DNA of 64,000 nt from Azospirillum sp. SYSU D00513 (GCF_017356015.1 NZ_JAFIQV010000030.1:1-64000), one strand, 5' to 3'. Shown: positions 37,609 to 46,797, counted from the stretch's first letter. A program made the numbers and translations. The notes: generated by a model not told the origin, from the letters alone.

Positions 37609-38855
37609 ACGCCGCTCCGCCGGCTCGCCAGCGCCGCGGACCAGAAGCCGCCGGCGATGACCAGCGTCGCCGCGAAGGCGGCGGCGAGCACCGCGTCGTA
37701 GGATCCCGTGAAGGACCAGAGCGCGGCGGCGCCGAAGGGGGCCGCCGCCTTTGCCGCCATGGCGGGCACGGACAGCGCCCCGTTGATGGCGCCATAGGCG
37801 TTGCGCGTCAGCATCTCCGGCACGGCGAGCGCGCGGACGATGGTGATGATCCCGTTGCCGGCCCCGTAGACCAGCGCGAAGGCGGCGAGCGTCGCGAACC
37901 CCTCCGGCAGGAACATCAGGATGGCGAGGGCGACCGGGAAGGCGGCGACCGTCACCGACCCGACCAGGCGGATCGGCCGGCCCGAGGCCAGGAGCCAGAT
38001 GAAGACGCGCCCGGCGACCTGCGCGGGACCGATGACGGCGATGGCGCCGACCACGCTCGCCGTGTCGAAGCCCCGCTCCATCAGCATCGGGTAGAGATGG
38101 TAGGTCAGGCCCGAGAAGGTTCCGTAATAGACGGTGAAGGCGACCAGCAGGCCCCAGAAGGCCGGCTGCCGCAAAGCCCAGCCGACGCCTTCGCGTGCCG
38201 GTTCCGGCATGGAGGAGGGCGCTCCGGCTTGCGGCATGCCCGCCGCCGGCCAGGCCGCTGAGTCGATCAGCGAGAGGTGGAGCGTCACGCAGAGCAGCAG
38301 GTTGACCGCCGCCAGGGCGAGCAGCGCGTCACGCCATCCCGCATGGTCGAGCAGGAACTGCACGGCGGGCACGAACACGGTGCTTGCGAAGCCGCCCCAC
38401 AGGGTGAGCGCCGTGATGCCGCCGCGCGCCTCCGCCCCGAGGCGGCGGGCGATCACGGCGAAGGCCGGGTCGTAGAGCGTCATCGCCTGTACGAGGCCGA
38501 TCCCCGCGAAAAGCGGGTAGAGCATCCAGGCCTGCCCGATGGACGCCCAGGCGATCAGCAGCAGCCCGCCCAGCAGGGAGCCCAGCGCCATCACCAGCCG
38601 CCCGTGGCCCCGGTCCACGGCGGCGCCCACCGGGTAGGCGGCGAGGCTGGCGACGAGAAGCCCGACCGTGGCGGCGCCGTAGACCTCCGGCTTGGTCATG
38701 GCGAATTCCTCGGCCATCGGGCCGGCGATCAGGGGAAAGCTGTAATAGAAGGTTCCCCAGGACACGATCTGTCCCACGCCCAGCCCGGCGATGAAGAGCC
38801 GCTGGCCGGGGCGCCGCGCCGGGCGCCCCGCGCCATGGGCGAGGCTTCCGGTCAC
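37605..38855 (-). CDS. MFS transporter, possible metalloid or organic-anion exporter
   Basis: A 416-residue, 12-segment major facilitator protein. It opens with GLGVGQIVSWGTFYYSFPLI, found in a group of MFS proteins often seen next to flavoprotein oxygenases. The GTG start at 38855 overlaps the stop of the upstream flavoprotein gene as GTGA, so the two are translationally coupled. It is the last gene of the PadR-flavoprotein-MFS cassette. The substrate is not shown by the sequence; export of an arsenic or other metalloid compound modified by the flavoprotein is my inference from the context. Confidence 0.85.
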   Translation of the reverse strand: MTGSLAHGAGRPARRPGQRLFIAGLGVGQIVSWGTFYYSFPLIAGPMAEEFAMTKPEVYGAATVGLLVASLAAYPVGAAVDRGHGRLVMALGSLLGGLLLIAWASIGQAWMLYPLFAGIGLVQAMTLYDPAFAVIARRLGAEARGGITALTLWGGFASTVFVPAVQFLLDHAGWRDALLALAAVNLLLCVTLHLSLIDSAAWPAAGMPQAGAPSSMPEPAREGVGWALRQPAFWGLLVAFTVYYGTFSGLTYHLYPMLMERGFDTASVVGAIAVIGPAQVAGRVFIWLLASGRPIRLVGSVTVAAFPVALAILMFLPEGFATLAAFALVYGAGNGIITIVRALAVPEMLTRNAYGAINGALSVPAMAAKAAAPFGAAALWSFTGSYDAVLAAAFAATLVIAGGFWSAALASRRSGV

Positions 38856-40156
38856 GCGCTCCCCGCGCAGCAGCCGGCGGTCACCGGACGGGGCGCGGGT
38901 GGGGCGCCGCACACCCCGGTTTCCGGCAGCACGAGCCGGACCTCGCGCGCTGCCGCGCGGTCGCCCGAGATCTCCGCGGCGATGGAACGGACCTGCTCGT
39001 AGCCGGTCGCCATCAGGAAGGTCGGTGCGCGGCCGTAGCTTTTCGATCCGGCGATGTAGAAGCCGGGCTCGGGGTGCGACAGCTCGGCGGCGCCGTGCGG
39101 TGGCACGGTTCCGCAGGAATGCAGGTTCGGGTCGATCAGCGGCGCCAGGGCGGGCGGCGCCTCCAGCGCGGGGTCGAGCGCCAGCCGCAGCTCGCGCAGC
39201 ATTCCGAGATCCGGGCGGAAGCCGGTGGCGACGATGATGCGGTCCGCCTCCAGCGCGTGAGGCCGGCCGGCCAGCCGGCCCTCGACGTGGATGGCGCCGT
39301 CCGCCGGGGCGAGGCGCCGGGCGGCGAAGGGCGCCAGGACGGGCAGGCGGCCCTCCTCGATGGCGCGCTTCGCGGCAAGCCCGAGCGCGCCGCGTTCCGG
39401 CAGCTGGTCGTTCAGCCCACCGCCGAGCAGCTTTCCGACACGGTCGTGGCGCAGCGCCCAGACGATGCGCGTCTCCGCCTCCTCCTCCCGCAGGCGCATG
39501 AGGTCGAGCACGGCGTTGATCGCCGAATGGCCGGCCCCGACGACCAGCACGCGCGCGCCGGCATAGCCGGCCCGGTCGCCGCCGGTCACGTCCGGGATGC
39601 CGTAGGCGATGCGGCCCGACAGCTCGGCCTCGCCCTCCACCGGAAGGCCGTCGGTGCCCATCGGGTTGGGCTGGAACCAGGTGCCGGAGGCGTCGATCAC
39701 CGCATGGGCACGGTCCGTCCGGGTGTGGCCCTCCGCATCGCGCCAGCGGATCAGGAAGGGCGCCCTCTCGCGGCCGGCACTCGATGCCTTGTCCAGCCCC
39801 TCGCGGGTGATGGAAAGGACCTCGGCCTCCAGCCGCAGGTGCGGCGCGATGGCGGGATGCGCCGCCAGCGGCTCCAGATATCGGCTCGCGATTTCGCCGC
39901 CGGTCGGCAGCGCCTCCGCGTCCGGCGCCCGCCAGCCGGTGTCCGCCAGCAGCGCTGTGGCGGCGGCATCGATGATGTAGCGCCAGGGGGTGAAGACCCT
40001 CACATGGCTCCATCCGCGCAGGGCATGTCCGACGGACGGGCCGCGCTCGAACAGCAGCGCTGTCAGGCCGCGCCGCGCCAAGTGCGCCGCGGCGGCGAGC
40101 CCGACGGGACCCGCGCCGATGACGGCGACCGGAAGTCCGGATGCTGAAGATGTCAT
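38852..40156 (-). CDS. FAD/NAD(P)-dependent oxidoreductase or monooxygenase (ArsO-like)
   Basis: A 434-residue flavoprotein. FAD-binding GAGPVGLAAAAHLA is at 14-27, the NAD(P) site VVGAGHSAINA lies near 205-215, and ATGFRPD is near 313. The order is that of flavin monooxygenases and of flavoproteins found in some arsenic operons. The C-terminus carries C416 in GVCGAPP and the pair C429-C430, unusual for the fold and suited to metalloid or metal binding. It sits between a Cys-rich PadR regulator and a translationally coupled MFS gene. Substrate unproven. Confidence 0.82.
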   Translation of the reverse strand: MTSSASGLPVAVIGAGPVGLAAAAHLARRGLTALLFERGPSVGHALRGWSHVRVFTPWRYIIDAAATALLADTGWRAPDAEALPTGGEIASRYLEPLAAHPAIAPHLRLEAEVLSITREGLDKASSAGRERAPFLIRWRDAEGHTRTDRAHAVIDASGTWFQPNPMGTDGLPVEGEAELSGRIAYGIPDVTGGDRAGYAGARVLVVGAGHSAINAVLDLMRLREEEAETRIVWALRHDRVGKLLGGGLNDQLPERGALGLAAKRAIEEGRLPVLAPFAARRLAPADGAIHVEGRLAGRPHALEADRIIVATGFRPDLGMLRELRLALDPALEAPPALAPLIDPNLHSCGTVPPHGAAELSHPEPGFYIAGSKSYGRAPTFLMATGYEQVRSIAAEISGDRAAAREVRLVLPETGVCGAPPAPRPVTAGCCAGSA

Positions 40157-40174
40157 CGACCCTCTCCTGCGCTG

Positions 40175-40200
40175 TTGGTCATCTATGTTGGTTATCTATG
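40175..40200. repeat. 13-bp tandem repeat between padR-type gene and flavoprotein gene
   Basis: TTGGTCATCTATG at 40175-40187 is followed directly by TTGGTTATCTATG at 40188-40200, one base different. It lies in the leader of the flavoprotein gene, next to the inverted repeat TCGATCATCGA at 40203-40213 and the half-site CGAGGT shared with the site at 40718-40729. These are probable regulator sites. Confidence 0.5.
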
Positions 40201-40253
40201 CATCGATCATCGAGGTATATGCGCGTAAAGGAACCCCGTCCCGTCAAGCGGTC

Positions 40254-40697
40254 TCAGCCGCAGCAGCCCGAACGTCCCTCCGCCGGAACCTGCGCGGCGG
40301 CGCTGGCCGCGACCGCCCGTTCGGTGTCCAGCAGGACACGGGTGACCTCCATCCAGGCCTCCACGGCGACCTTGAAAGAGTCCCGGCCCCGGTCGGTCAG
40401 CGTGTAGACCTTGCGCTCCCGCCCCGAGACGGTCTCGGCGTGGGAGGTGACGTAGCCCCCCTCCTCGAACTCCCGCAGGACGGGATAGATCGTTCCTTCC
40501 GTCGGCGAGCAGCAGCCGTTCGTCGTCCTCTCCACCGCGCCGGCGATGTCGTACCCATGCATGGGCCGCTGGTGCAGGACGCGCAGGATGAAGAACTTCG
40601 ACAGGCTCATCTTGATCGTGCCGTTCCAGTAGGAGCGGCTGGTCAGATCGGGACCCGGTTTGGGGACAGAGCGTGCAGGCATCGAGGGGCTAGGCAT
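40254..40697 (-). CDS. PadR-family transcriptional regulator with Cys pairs
   Basis: A 147-residue winged-helix repressor of the PadR family: KMSLSKFFILRVLHQRPMHGYDI (first 20 residues are the HTH start), TEGTIYPVLREFEEGG in the recognition region and the wing GRERKVYTLTDRG. The helix before recognition contains C62-C63 in TTNGCCSPTEG, and the protein ends GCCG, so a thiol-reactive effector such as arsenite or another soft metal is plausible. The start is uncertain; ATGs at 40697 and 40682 both lack Shine-Dalgarno sequences. It heads the flavoprotein-MFS cassette and a palindrome at 40718-40729 lies just upstream. Confidence 0.85.
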   Translation of the reverse strand: MPSPSMPARSVPKPGPDLTSRSYWNGTIKMSLSKFFILRVLHQRPMHGYDIAGAVERTTNGCCSPTEGTIYPVLREFEEGGYVTSHAETVSGRERKVYTLTDRGRDSFKVAVEAWMEVTRVLLDTERAVAASAAAQVPAEGRSGCCG

Positions 40698-40717
40698 GGG
40701 CGAAGCATGATGCCTTG

Positions 40718-40733
40718 CACCTCGAGGTGTCAA
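40718..40733 (-). promoter_or_regulatory. Palindromic operator overlapping a TTGACA element
   Basis: CACCTCGAGGTG at 40718-40729 is a perfect 12-bp palindrome. On the minus strand TTGACA (40733-40728) overlaps its edge and points at the PadR gene. No good -10 element follows at normal spacing, so the promoter may be weak. The half-site recurs before the flavoprotein gene, as expected for autoregulation by the PadR protein. Confidence 0.5.
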
Positions 40734-41284
40734 GCGGGAAGAATGCCGCCGCGCGTGTCGAGGCGCCGTCCCAGGAAGAGCAGGGGACCGCGCCGGTGTT
40801 CTTCGGTGAAGCCGGCGCGCCGGTAGAAGGCGGCGTTGCGGGCCTCCGCGCCCGTGACCAGATGCACACCGGCGAGCCCGTCCGCCGCGCAGTCCTCCGC
40901 GAAGCGGTCCACCAGCCGGCGGCCGAGGCCGGCGCTCCGATGTTCGGGCCGGACGTTGACGTGCAGATGGGCCGGGAAGGCCGCGAACAGGTCGGCGAAG
41001 ACCTCGTATTTCGGGATGGTGCCGTCGAGCCCGGCCGCACCCGCGCCGGCGCTGTCCTTGCAGCCCGTGAGATAGCCCAGGACCGCGCCTTCGCCGTCCA
41101 GCGCGAACCAGACGTTGGCGGGGGCGTGGCCGAGGTACCAGCCGGCCCAGGTCCGGAAGAAGTCCGCGCGTTCCCGCCCGGACGCGAAGCCGGTCCGGAG
41201 TGCCGAGAGGAAGAAGATCTCCTCCAGCCCGCGCAGGGCGGCGTCCCGGTCCGGCAGGTCCGTCAGGCGGGCGAGTTGGATCAT
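40730..41284 (-). CDS. GNAT-family N-acetyltransferase
   Basis: A 184-residue acetyl-CoA-dependent acyltransferase. The acetyl-CoA site is VNVRPEHRSAGLGRRLVDRF, and the later NAAFYRRAGFTEEHR is typical of the fold's C-terminal part. The longer first half with WAGWYLGHAPANVWFAL resembles GNAT proteins of unknown substrate. I chose the ATG at 41284, 16 bases after mltA, giving a likely mltA-GNAT operon; the Shine-Dalgarno sequence is poor. Its stop lies inside the promoter region of the PadR gene. Confidence 0.85.
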   Translation of the reverse strand: MIQLARLTDLPDRDAALRGLEEIFFLSALRTGFASGRERADFFRTWAGWYLGHAPANVWFALDGEGAVLGYLTGCKDSAGAGAAGLDGTIPKYEVFADLFAAFPAHLHVNVRPEHRSAGLGRRLVDRFAEDCAADGLAGVHLVTGAEARNAAFYRRAGFTEEHRRGPLLFLGRRLDTRGGILPA

Positions 41285-41300
41285 GCTCGGCAGGGTAGCC

Positions 41301-42467
41301 TCAGCGGGGCTGCGAGGCGACCGCGTAGCCGGTGTTGCGGGGCGCCAGCATCGTATAGCGGCCACGCGCCTTCATCAGGCCGGCGCCGTACTCCGCCTCG
41401 GCGCCATGGCCCCAGAACAGGTCGCCGCGCACCGGCCCCTTGATGGCGCCGCCCGTGTCCTGGGCGAGCACGAGGCGCCTGATCTCACCGCCCGGCACCG
41501 GGGCGTCCCTCACCTCAAGCCAGAGCGGCACGCCGAGCGGGATGTGCTCCCGGTCGACGGCGAGGCTGCGGCCGGGGGTCAGTTCCATGTTGCGGGCGCC
41601 GCGCGGCCCCCCCTCCGGGCGGAGCGTGAAGAAGACGTAGGAGGGGTTGAGGTTCATCACGCGCCTGGCGTCCTGCGGGTGCTCCTTCAGCCAGCGGCGG
41701 ATGAACTGGAGCGACATCTCCTCCGGCGTGCCGTAGCCCTGGTCGATCAGGTAACGGCCGATCGGGACGTAGCTGTGGCCGTTCTGGCCACCATAGCCGA
41801 CGCCGACGACGGACCCGTCGGTCATGACCACGCGGCCGGAGCCCTGGATTTCCAGGAAGAAGGCGTCGATCGGGTCGTCCACCCACATCAGCTCCAGCCC
41901 CTTGCCCTTCAGCGCGCCGTCGGTGATGCGGGCACGGGAGGGCAGCCCCTTGCCGCCGCGCTTGGGCGCTCGGTAGAGGGGCACGTTGAAGCGTTCGGTC
42001 CTGGTCCAGCTGCCGCGCAGCTCGATCTCGTAATAGCCGGTGAACAGCCCGTCGAAGCCCTGCGTCAGCGTCACGGGCGTGAAATTGGCTTCGAAGAAGC
42101 GGCGGGCCGCCTCGGAATCGTTGGCCGGCAGCTGGCGCGCCGCGTCGCAGATGGGACGCCAGTCGCTGGTGGTGCCGGCGGCCGGATGGGAACCCAGCGG
42201 GCGGCCCGCCCCCTGGACGGCGACCCAGCCGCAGGTGCGATGGACAGCGGGCAGGGCCTGGGCGTGGTCGTCATCGACCCAGCCTGGAAGCTGCCGGAAA
42301 TCCTGCGCCACCTGGTCCAGCGAGGGCCGGTTCTTCGCAGCCGGGAGGTTGCTGTGGGGAAGGTCGTTGGTGGCCGTCCCGGCACAGCCGGCCAGCAGCG
42401 CCAGCCCGAGGATGGAAGACACCAGGGAGGCGGCACGCCCCACGCTGCCCAAGACCGCACCGGCCAT
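41301..42467 (-). CDS. mltA: Membrane-bound lytic murein transglycosylase A
   Basis: A 388-residue outer-membrane lipoprotein that cleaves peptidoglycan glycan strands with formation of 1,6-anhydromuramic acid. The signal ends in the lipobox LLAGC. FTGYYEIELRGS, FFLEIQGSGRV, YVFFTLRPEGGPRGA and the 3D-domain QDTGGAIKG with its catalytic Asp are characteristic of MltA. I chose the ATG at 42467 because it begins directly before the signal sequence; the frame continues 32 codons further. It is followed by the GNAT gene. Confidence 0.92.
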   Translation of the reverse strand: MAGAVLGSVGRAASLVSSILGLALLAGCAGTATNDLPHSNLPAAKNRPSLDQVAQDFRQLPGWVDDDHAQALPAVHRTCGWVAVQGAGRPLGSHPAAGTTSDWRPICDAARQLPANDSEAARRFFEANFTPVTLTQGFDGLFTGYYEIELRGSWTRTERFNVPLYRAPKRGGKGLPSRARITDGALKGKGLELMWVDDPIDAFFLEIQGSGRVVMTDGSVVGVGYGGQNGHSYVPIGRYLIDQGYGTPEEMSLQFIRRWLKEHPQDARRVMNLNPSYVFFTLRPEGGPRGARNMELTPGRSLAVDREHIPLGVPLWLEVRDAPVPGGEIRRLVLAQDTGGAIKGPVRGDLFWGHGAEAEYGAGLMKARGRYTMLAPRNTGYAVASQPR

Positions 42468-42900
42468 CGCACAACCCCGCACAGAAGCGAAGAACTTCGC
42501 TGAAAAAGGAAAGACGCCCTGTCCGCCGCATCTGATGGGGGTAAGACGAACGCTGTCCTTCATCTATGCCTGCACGCGAAATTGCCGTCAACGGACGGCA
42601 CGAGTGCAAGCAAGGAGCGGTGCGCGATGTCACAGCACCATGGGCGGCGCGAAGTCATGGAATTCTGCGCAACCCATTGAGCTGCCTTATCTATTTAGGT
42701 AACCCGAATGGGGTCGGCGGGGAAGGGAAGAATCCGGCCTTCGGCGCTTTCCGCCGCGAAGGGGCATGACAAGCGCCACTGAAACGGGTTATCGACCGTG
42801 GTGACCGCGAGGCCAAGCTTCGCCGGGGGGCTTCGCACGCCCGTCCTTCCGGACCGCCGCCCTTCCAAGACTGCCCTAAAGCTGCCCTTAAGGACCTGCC
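42468..42900. other. Divergent intergenic region, 433 bases
   Basis: Region between mltA and the methyltransferase gene. It includes an AT-rich patch near 42680-42710 and a small CCGTC-AAC-GGACGG hairpin near 42586-42599. A frame at 42566-42769 has no start signal. Promoters for both neighbours must lie here; I cannot place them. Confidence 0.4.
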
Positions 42901-44304
42901 ATGACACCCGCCGCCCGCCTCCAGGCGGTCATCGACCTGCTGACCGAGATCGACCAGACCCAGCGCCCCGCCGACGCGGTGATGAGCGCTTTCTTCCGGA
43001 ACCGCCGCTACATCGGGTCCAAGGACCGCACGGCGGTCGCCCAGGCGGTCTATGCGGTCCTGCGCCGGCACGCGCGCCTGCACTGGTGGCTGGAGCGGGA
43101 AGGGCACCCGGCGACGCCCCGCGCGCTGGCCTTCGCGAACGAGATCCTCGGCGAGGGGCGGGCGGCCGCCACGGTGCTGAAGCTGTGCGACGGCGCCAAG
43201 TTCGCGCCCGCCGAGCTGTCGCCGGAGGAACTGCGGCTCGTCCGCGCGCTCGACACCCACACGCTGGAGCATCCGCAGATGCCCGAGGCGGTGTGGGTCG
43301 AATGCCCGGACTGGGCGGAGGAGCCGATGCGCGCCGCACTCGGCGACCGCTTCGCCGTGGAGATGCGCAAGCTGCTGGAGCCGGCACCGCTCGACCTGCG
43401 CATCAACCCGGTGAAGGCCAGCCGGGACAGCGCGAAGAAGGCGCTGGAACGGGCGAGCATCACCGCGGCGCCGACACCCTGGTCGCCCTGGGGCCTGCGC
43501 GTGCAGGGCCGCCCGCCGCTGGGCGGGGTGGACGCCTTCAAGCAGGGGCTGGTCGAGATCCAGGACGAAGGCTCGCAGCTCGTCGCGCTGGCGGTGGCCC
43601 CGAAGCCCGGCCAGCAGGTCGTGGATTTCTGCGCGGGCGCCGGCGGCAAGACGCTGGCCATCGCCGCGATGATGCAGAACAAGGGCCGCGTGGTCGCCTG
43701 CGACGTGCTGGCCGGCCGTCTGAAGCGCGCGGGCGAGCGGTTCCGCCGCGCAGGGCTGCACAACATCGAGCCGCACCCGCTGACCAGCGAGCGCGATCCG
43801 TGGGTGAAGCGTCACAAGCGCAAGTTCGACCGCGTGCTGGTGGACGCCCCCTGCTCGGGCACGGGCACCTGGCGGCGCAACCCGGACAGCCGCTGGCGCC
43901 AGCTCGGCCCGGGGCTGGACAAGCTGTTGCCCTTGCAGGCGAGCATCCTGGACAGCGCCGCGCGTCTCGTGAAGCCGGGCGGGCGGCTCATCTACGCGAC
44001 CTGCTCCATGCTGCCGGAGGAAAACGAGAAACAGGTGGCCGCCTTCGTGGAGACGCACCCCGACTTCACCGTGCTGCCGGCCGGCGACGTCTGGAACGAG
44101 GAGGGCTTCGGCACCCCGCCGTCGGAGGGCCCCTACCTGCGGCTCACCCCCGCCCGCCACGACACCGACGGCTTCTTCGCGGCCATCCTGCTGCGCAAGT
44201 CGGACCAGACCCCGGCCGAGACGGAGGACGCGCAGGACGCGGCACCACCGGCCATGACCGCCGAGACCACCGCGGCGGCACCGTCGGAGGTGGCCGAAGC
44301 CTAA
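42901..44304 (+). CDS. RsmB/NOP-family rRNA (cytosine-5-) methyltransferase
   Basis: A 467-residue SAM-dependent enzyme that methylates cytosine in rRNA or tRNA. After an N-terminal NusB/RsmB-like helical part, the SAM site VVDFCAGAGGKTLA is near 240-253. The two catalytic cysteines are in DAPCSGTG (motif IV) and YATCSMLPEEN (motif VI). AAGGA before the ATG fixes the start. A disordered Ala/Glu-rich tail of about 40 residues ends the protein. Target C967 of 16S rRNA is likely by family, but other RsmB-like enzymes differ. Confidence 0.9.
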   Translation: MTPAARLQAVIDLLTEIDQTQRPADAVMSAFFRNRRYIGSKDRTAVAQAVYAVLRRHARLHWWLEREGHPATPRALAFANEILGEGRAAATVLKLCDGAKFAPAELSPEELRLVRALDTHTLEHPQMPEAVWVECPDWAEEPMRAALGDRFAVEMRKLLEPAPLDLRINPVKASRDSAKKALERASITAAPTPWSPWGLRVQGRPPLGGVDAFKQGLVEIQDEGSQLVALAVAPKPGQQVVDFCAGAGGKTLAIAAMMQNKGRVVACDVLAGRLKRAGERFRRAGLHNIEPHPLTSERDPWVKRHKRKFDRVLVDAPCSGTGTWRRNPDSRWRQLGPGLDKLLPLQASILDSAARLVKPGGRLIYATCSMLPEENEKQVAAFVETHPDFTVLPAGDVWNEEGFGTPPSEGPYLRLTPARHDTDGFFAAILLRKSDQTPAETEDAQDAAPPAMTAETTAAAPSEVAEA

Positions 44305-44464
44305 GCCGCACCGCCGGGACCGCCCGGCCGTCCTATGACCGCTGCCGCCCGGCTTCAGCCTAACCGAAGGGAGAGTGCCCGGAAGTAGCACTGCCTGGAC
44401 AGGGCCGCTTCCGCTTCCCAGCTAAGCTTCTAAGGACAGGCCGAAGCTTGAAGGGGAGGGCGTC

Positions 44465-45058
44465 ATGGACGGATCGCAGCCGGGCGGAGTGGAAACGGGC
44501 GGACCGCGGACCGTGATCCGGGAGGCGCGCCCCGAGGACGCCGTCGGCATCGCCCGCGTCCATGTGGCGAGCTGGCGTTCCACCTACGCCGGCATCGTTC
44601 CCGCCTCCTATCTGGTCGGGCTGTCGGAAGGGGCGGCCGCCATGCGCTGGTTCAACGCGGTGCAGACGCGCGGGCCGGGGCGCGGCTCCTTCGTGGTGGC
44701 GGACGCGGAGGACCAGGTGATCGGCTTCTCCACCTTCGGCGCCCGCCGCACGCCGGTGGACAATTTCGCGGGCGAGATCTACGCGATCTATCTGGACGAG
44801 GACGCCAAGGGCCAGGGAATCGGCCGGCAGCTGATGTCCGCCATGGCGGAGCGGCTCCTGCTCGGCGGCATCCGCACGGCGGTCGTCTGGTGCCTGCGCG
44901 ACAACCCGTCACGCTGGTTCTACGAGCGGCTGGGCGGCGTGCGCGTCGCCGAGCGCCCGATCCATTTCGGCGGCAAGGCCATGACCGAGATCGCCTACGG
45001 CTGGCGCGACCTGACGGCGCTGGCCCAGCTGTCCGCCGGGCCTGAAATGCGGTCCTGA
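44465..45058 (+). CDS. GNAT-family N-acetyltransferase
   Basis: A 197-residue acetyltransferase. The acetyl-CoA binding segment is IYLDEDAKGQGIGRQLMSAM near residue 102, preceded by VIREARPEDAVGIARVHVASW and followed by DNPSRWFYERLGGVRV, a common form among ribosomal-protein or small-molecule GNATs. GGGAGG precedes the ATG. It stands between the methyltransferase gene and guaA, with no clear functional link. Confidence 0.88.
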   Translation: MDGSQPGGVETGGPRTVIREARPEDAVGIARVHVASWRSTYAGIVPASYLVGLSEGAAAMRWFNAVQTRGPGRGSFVVADAEDQVIGFSTFGARRTPVDNFAGEIYAIYLDEDAKGQGIGRQLMSAMAERLLLGGIRTAVVWCLRDNPSRWFYERLGGVRVAERPIHFGGKAMTEIAYGWRDLTALAQLSAGPEMRS

Positions 45059-45246
45059 GGCGTCCCGGAAAGAGGCGGGCGGTATGGAGGGCGAGTGCTG
45101 CCGGCCATCCCTCCTCCGGCGCGGGGGAGGGATGGGCGAAAGCACGGCAGCATCGCGTGGAACTCCGGGCTTTCCGGGGCAAAGGGGCTTGACCCGACGC
45201 GCGGTCCGGTTCATCTAGCACCCTTCCCGCACGAAAGCCGAAGCCC

Positions 45247-46797
45247 ATGTCCGCCGAACGCGTCCTCATTCTCGATTTCGGGTCGCAGGTGACCCAGCTC
45301 ATCGCCCGCCGTGTCCGTGAAGCCGGCGTCTATTGCGAGATCCACCCCTTCAGCGTCTCCGAAGAGAGGATCCGCGATTACGCGCCCAAGGCGATCATCC
45401 TCTCGGGCAGCCCGGCTTCCGTCACCGAGGAGAACGGCCCTCGCGCGCCGGAGCTGGTCTTCACCATGGGCGTTCCGGTGCTCGGCATCTGCTACGGCCA
45501 GCAGACGATGTGCCACCAGCTCGGCGGCGCCGTCTCGGGCTCCGACCACCGCGAATTCGGGCGCGCCTTCATCGAGGTGAAGAAGACCTGCGCCCTGTTC
45601 GACGGGCTGTGGGAGGTCGGCACGCGCGAGCAGGTGTGGATGAGCCACGGCGACCGGGTGACCGCCCTGCCGGAGGGCTTCGAGGCCGTGGCGATCAGCG
45701 AGGGCGCGCCGTTCGCCGCCATCGCCGACGACGCCCGCCAGTTCTACGGCGTGCAGTTCCACCCGGAGGTCGTGCATACCCCCCACGGCGCCCAGCTTCT
45801 CGCGAACTTCGTGCACCGGGTCGCCGGTCTGAAGGGCGACTGGACCATGGCCGCCTTCAAGCAGCAGGCGATCGAGCGCATCCGCGCCCAGGTCGGCGAC
45901 GGCAAGGTGATCTGCGGCCTGTCCGGCGGCGTGGATTCCTCCGTCGCCGCCGTGCTGATCCACGAGGCCATCGGCGACCAGCTCACCTGCATCTTCGTGG
46001 ACACCGGCCTGATGCGCGCGGGCGAGGCGGACGAGGTCGTGACCCTCTTCCGCGACCACTACAACATCCCGCTGGTCCACCGCGAGGCGGCCGACCTGTT
46101 CCTCGGCAAGCTGGCCGGGGTCAGCGACCCCGAGCAGAAGCGCAAGATCATCGGCGGCCTCTTCATCGACGTCTTCGACGAGGAGAGCCACAAGGTCGGC
46201 GGCGCCCAGTTCCTGGCCCAGGGCACGCTCTACCCCGACGTGATCGAGAGCGTCTCCTTCACCGGCGGCCCGTCGGTGACCATCAAGTCGCACCACAATG
46301 TCGGCGGCCTGCCCGAGCGCATGAACCTGAAGCTGGTCGAGCCCCTGCGCGAGCTGTTCAAGGACGAGGTCCGGGCCTTGGGCCGCGAACTCGGCCTGCC
46401 CGAGCCCTTCATCCGCCGCCATCCCTTCCCCGGCCCGGGCCTCGCCATCCGCGTTCCCGGCGAGATCACGCCGGAGAAGCTGGACATCCTGCGCAAGGCC
46501 GACACGGTCTATCTGGAAGAGATCCGCGCCGCCGGCCTGTATGACGCGATCTGGCAGGCCTTCGCCGTGCTGCTGCCGGTCCGCACCGTCGGCGTGATGG
46601 GCGACGGCCGCACCTACGAGCATGTGCTGGCCCTGCGTGCGGTGACCTCCACCGACGGCATGACCGCCGACTGGTACCACTTCCCGCACGAGTTCCTGGC
46701 GCGCGTTTCCAACCGCATCGTCAACGAGGTGCGCGGCGTGAACCGGGTCGTCTACGACATCACCTCCAAGCCGCCCGGCACCATCGAGTGGGAGTGA
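45247..46797 (+). CDS. guaA: GMP synthase (glutamine-hydrolysing)
   Basis: A 516-residue two-domain enzyme of purine synthesis converting XMP, glutamine and ATP to GMP. The class I amidotransferase domain covers about 1-195, with the nucleophile Cys in GICYGQQTM and the His-Glu in FHPEV. The ATP-pyrophosphatase domain has the P-loop LSGGVDSSVAA near 220, and the C-terminal dimerisation domain ends in KPPGTIEWE, the invariant family terminus. Length is standard. No guaB is adjacent. The terminator at 46844-46882 follows. Confidence 0.98.
   Translation: MSAERVLILDFGSQVTQLIARRVREAGVYCEIHPFSVSEERIRDYAPKAIILSGSPASVTEENGPRAPELVFTMGVPVLGICYGQQTMCHQLGGAVSGSDHREFGRAFIEVKKTCALFDGLWEVGTREQVWMSHGDRVTALPEGFEAVAISEGAPFAAIADDARQFYGVQFHPEVVHTPHGAQLLANFVHRVAGLKGDWTMAAFKQQAIERIRAQVGDGKVICGLSGGVDSSVAAVLIHEAIGDQLTCIFVDTGLMRAGEADEVVTLFRDHYNIPLVHREAADLFLGKLAGVSDPEQKRKIIGGLFIDVFDEESHKVGGAQFLAQGTLYPDVIESVSFTGGPSVTIKSHHNVGGLPERMNLKLVEPLRELFKDEVRALGRELGLPEPFIRRHPFPGPGLAIRVPGEITPEKLDILRKADTVYLEEIRAAGLYDAIWQAFAVLLPVRTVGVMGDGRTYEHVLALRAVTSTDGMTADWYHFPHEFLARVSNRIVNEVRGVNRVVYDITSKPPGTIEWE

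Noticed and set aside
40705..40733. Full sigma-70 promoter for the PadR gene
   Set aside because: TTGACA is good, but no hexamer near TATAAT lies at 16-18 bases, so only an operator with a -35-like element is claimed.
42566..42769. Small plus frame in the mltA upstream region
   Set aside because: No Shine-Dalgarno sequence and no protein-like pattern.
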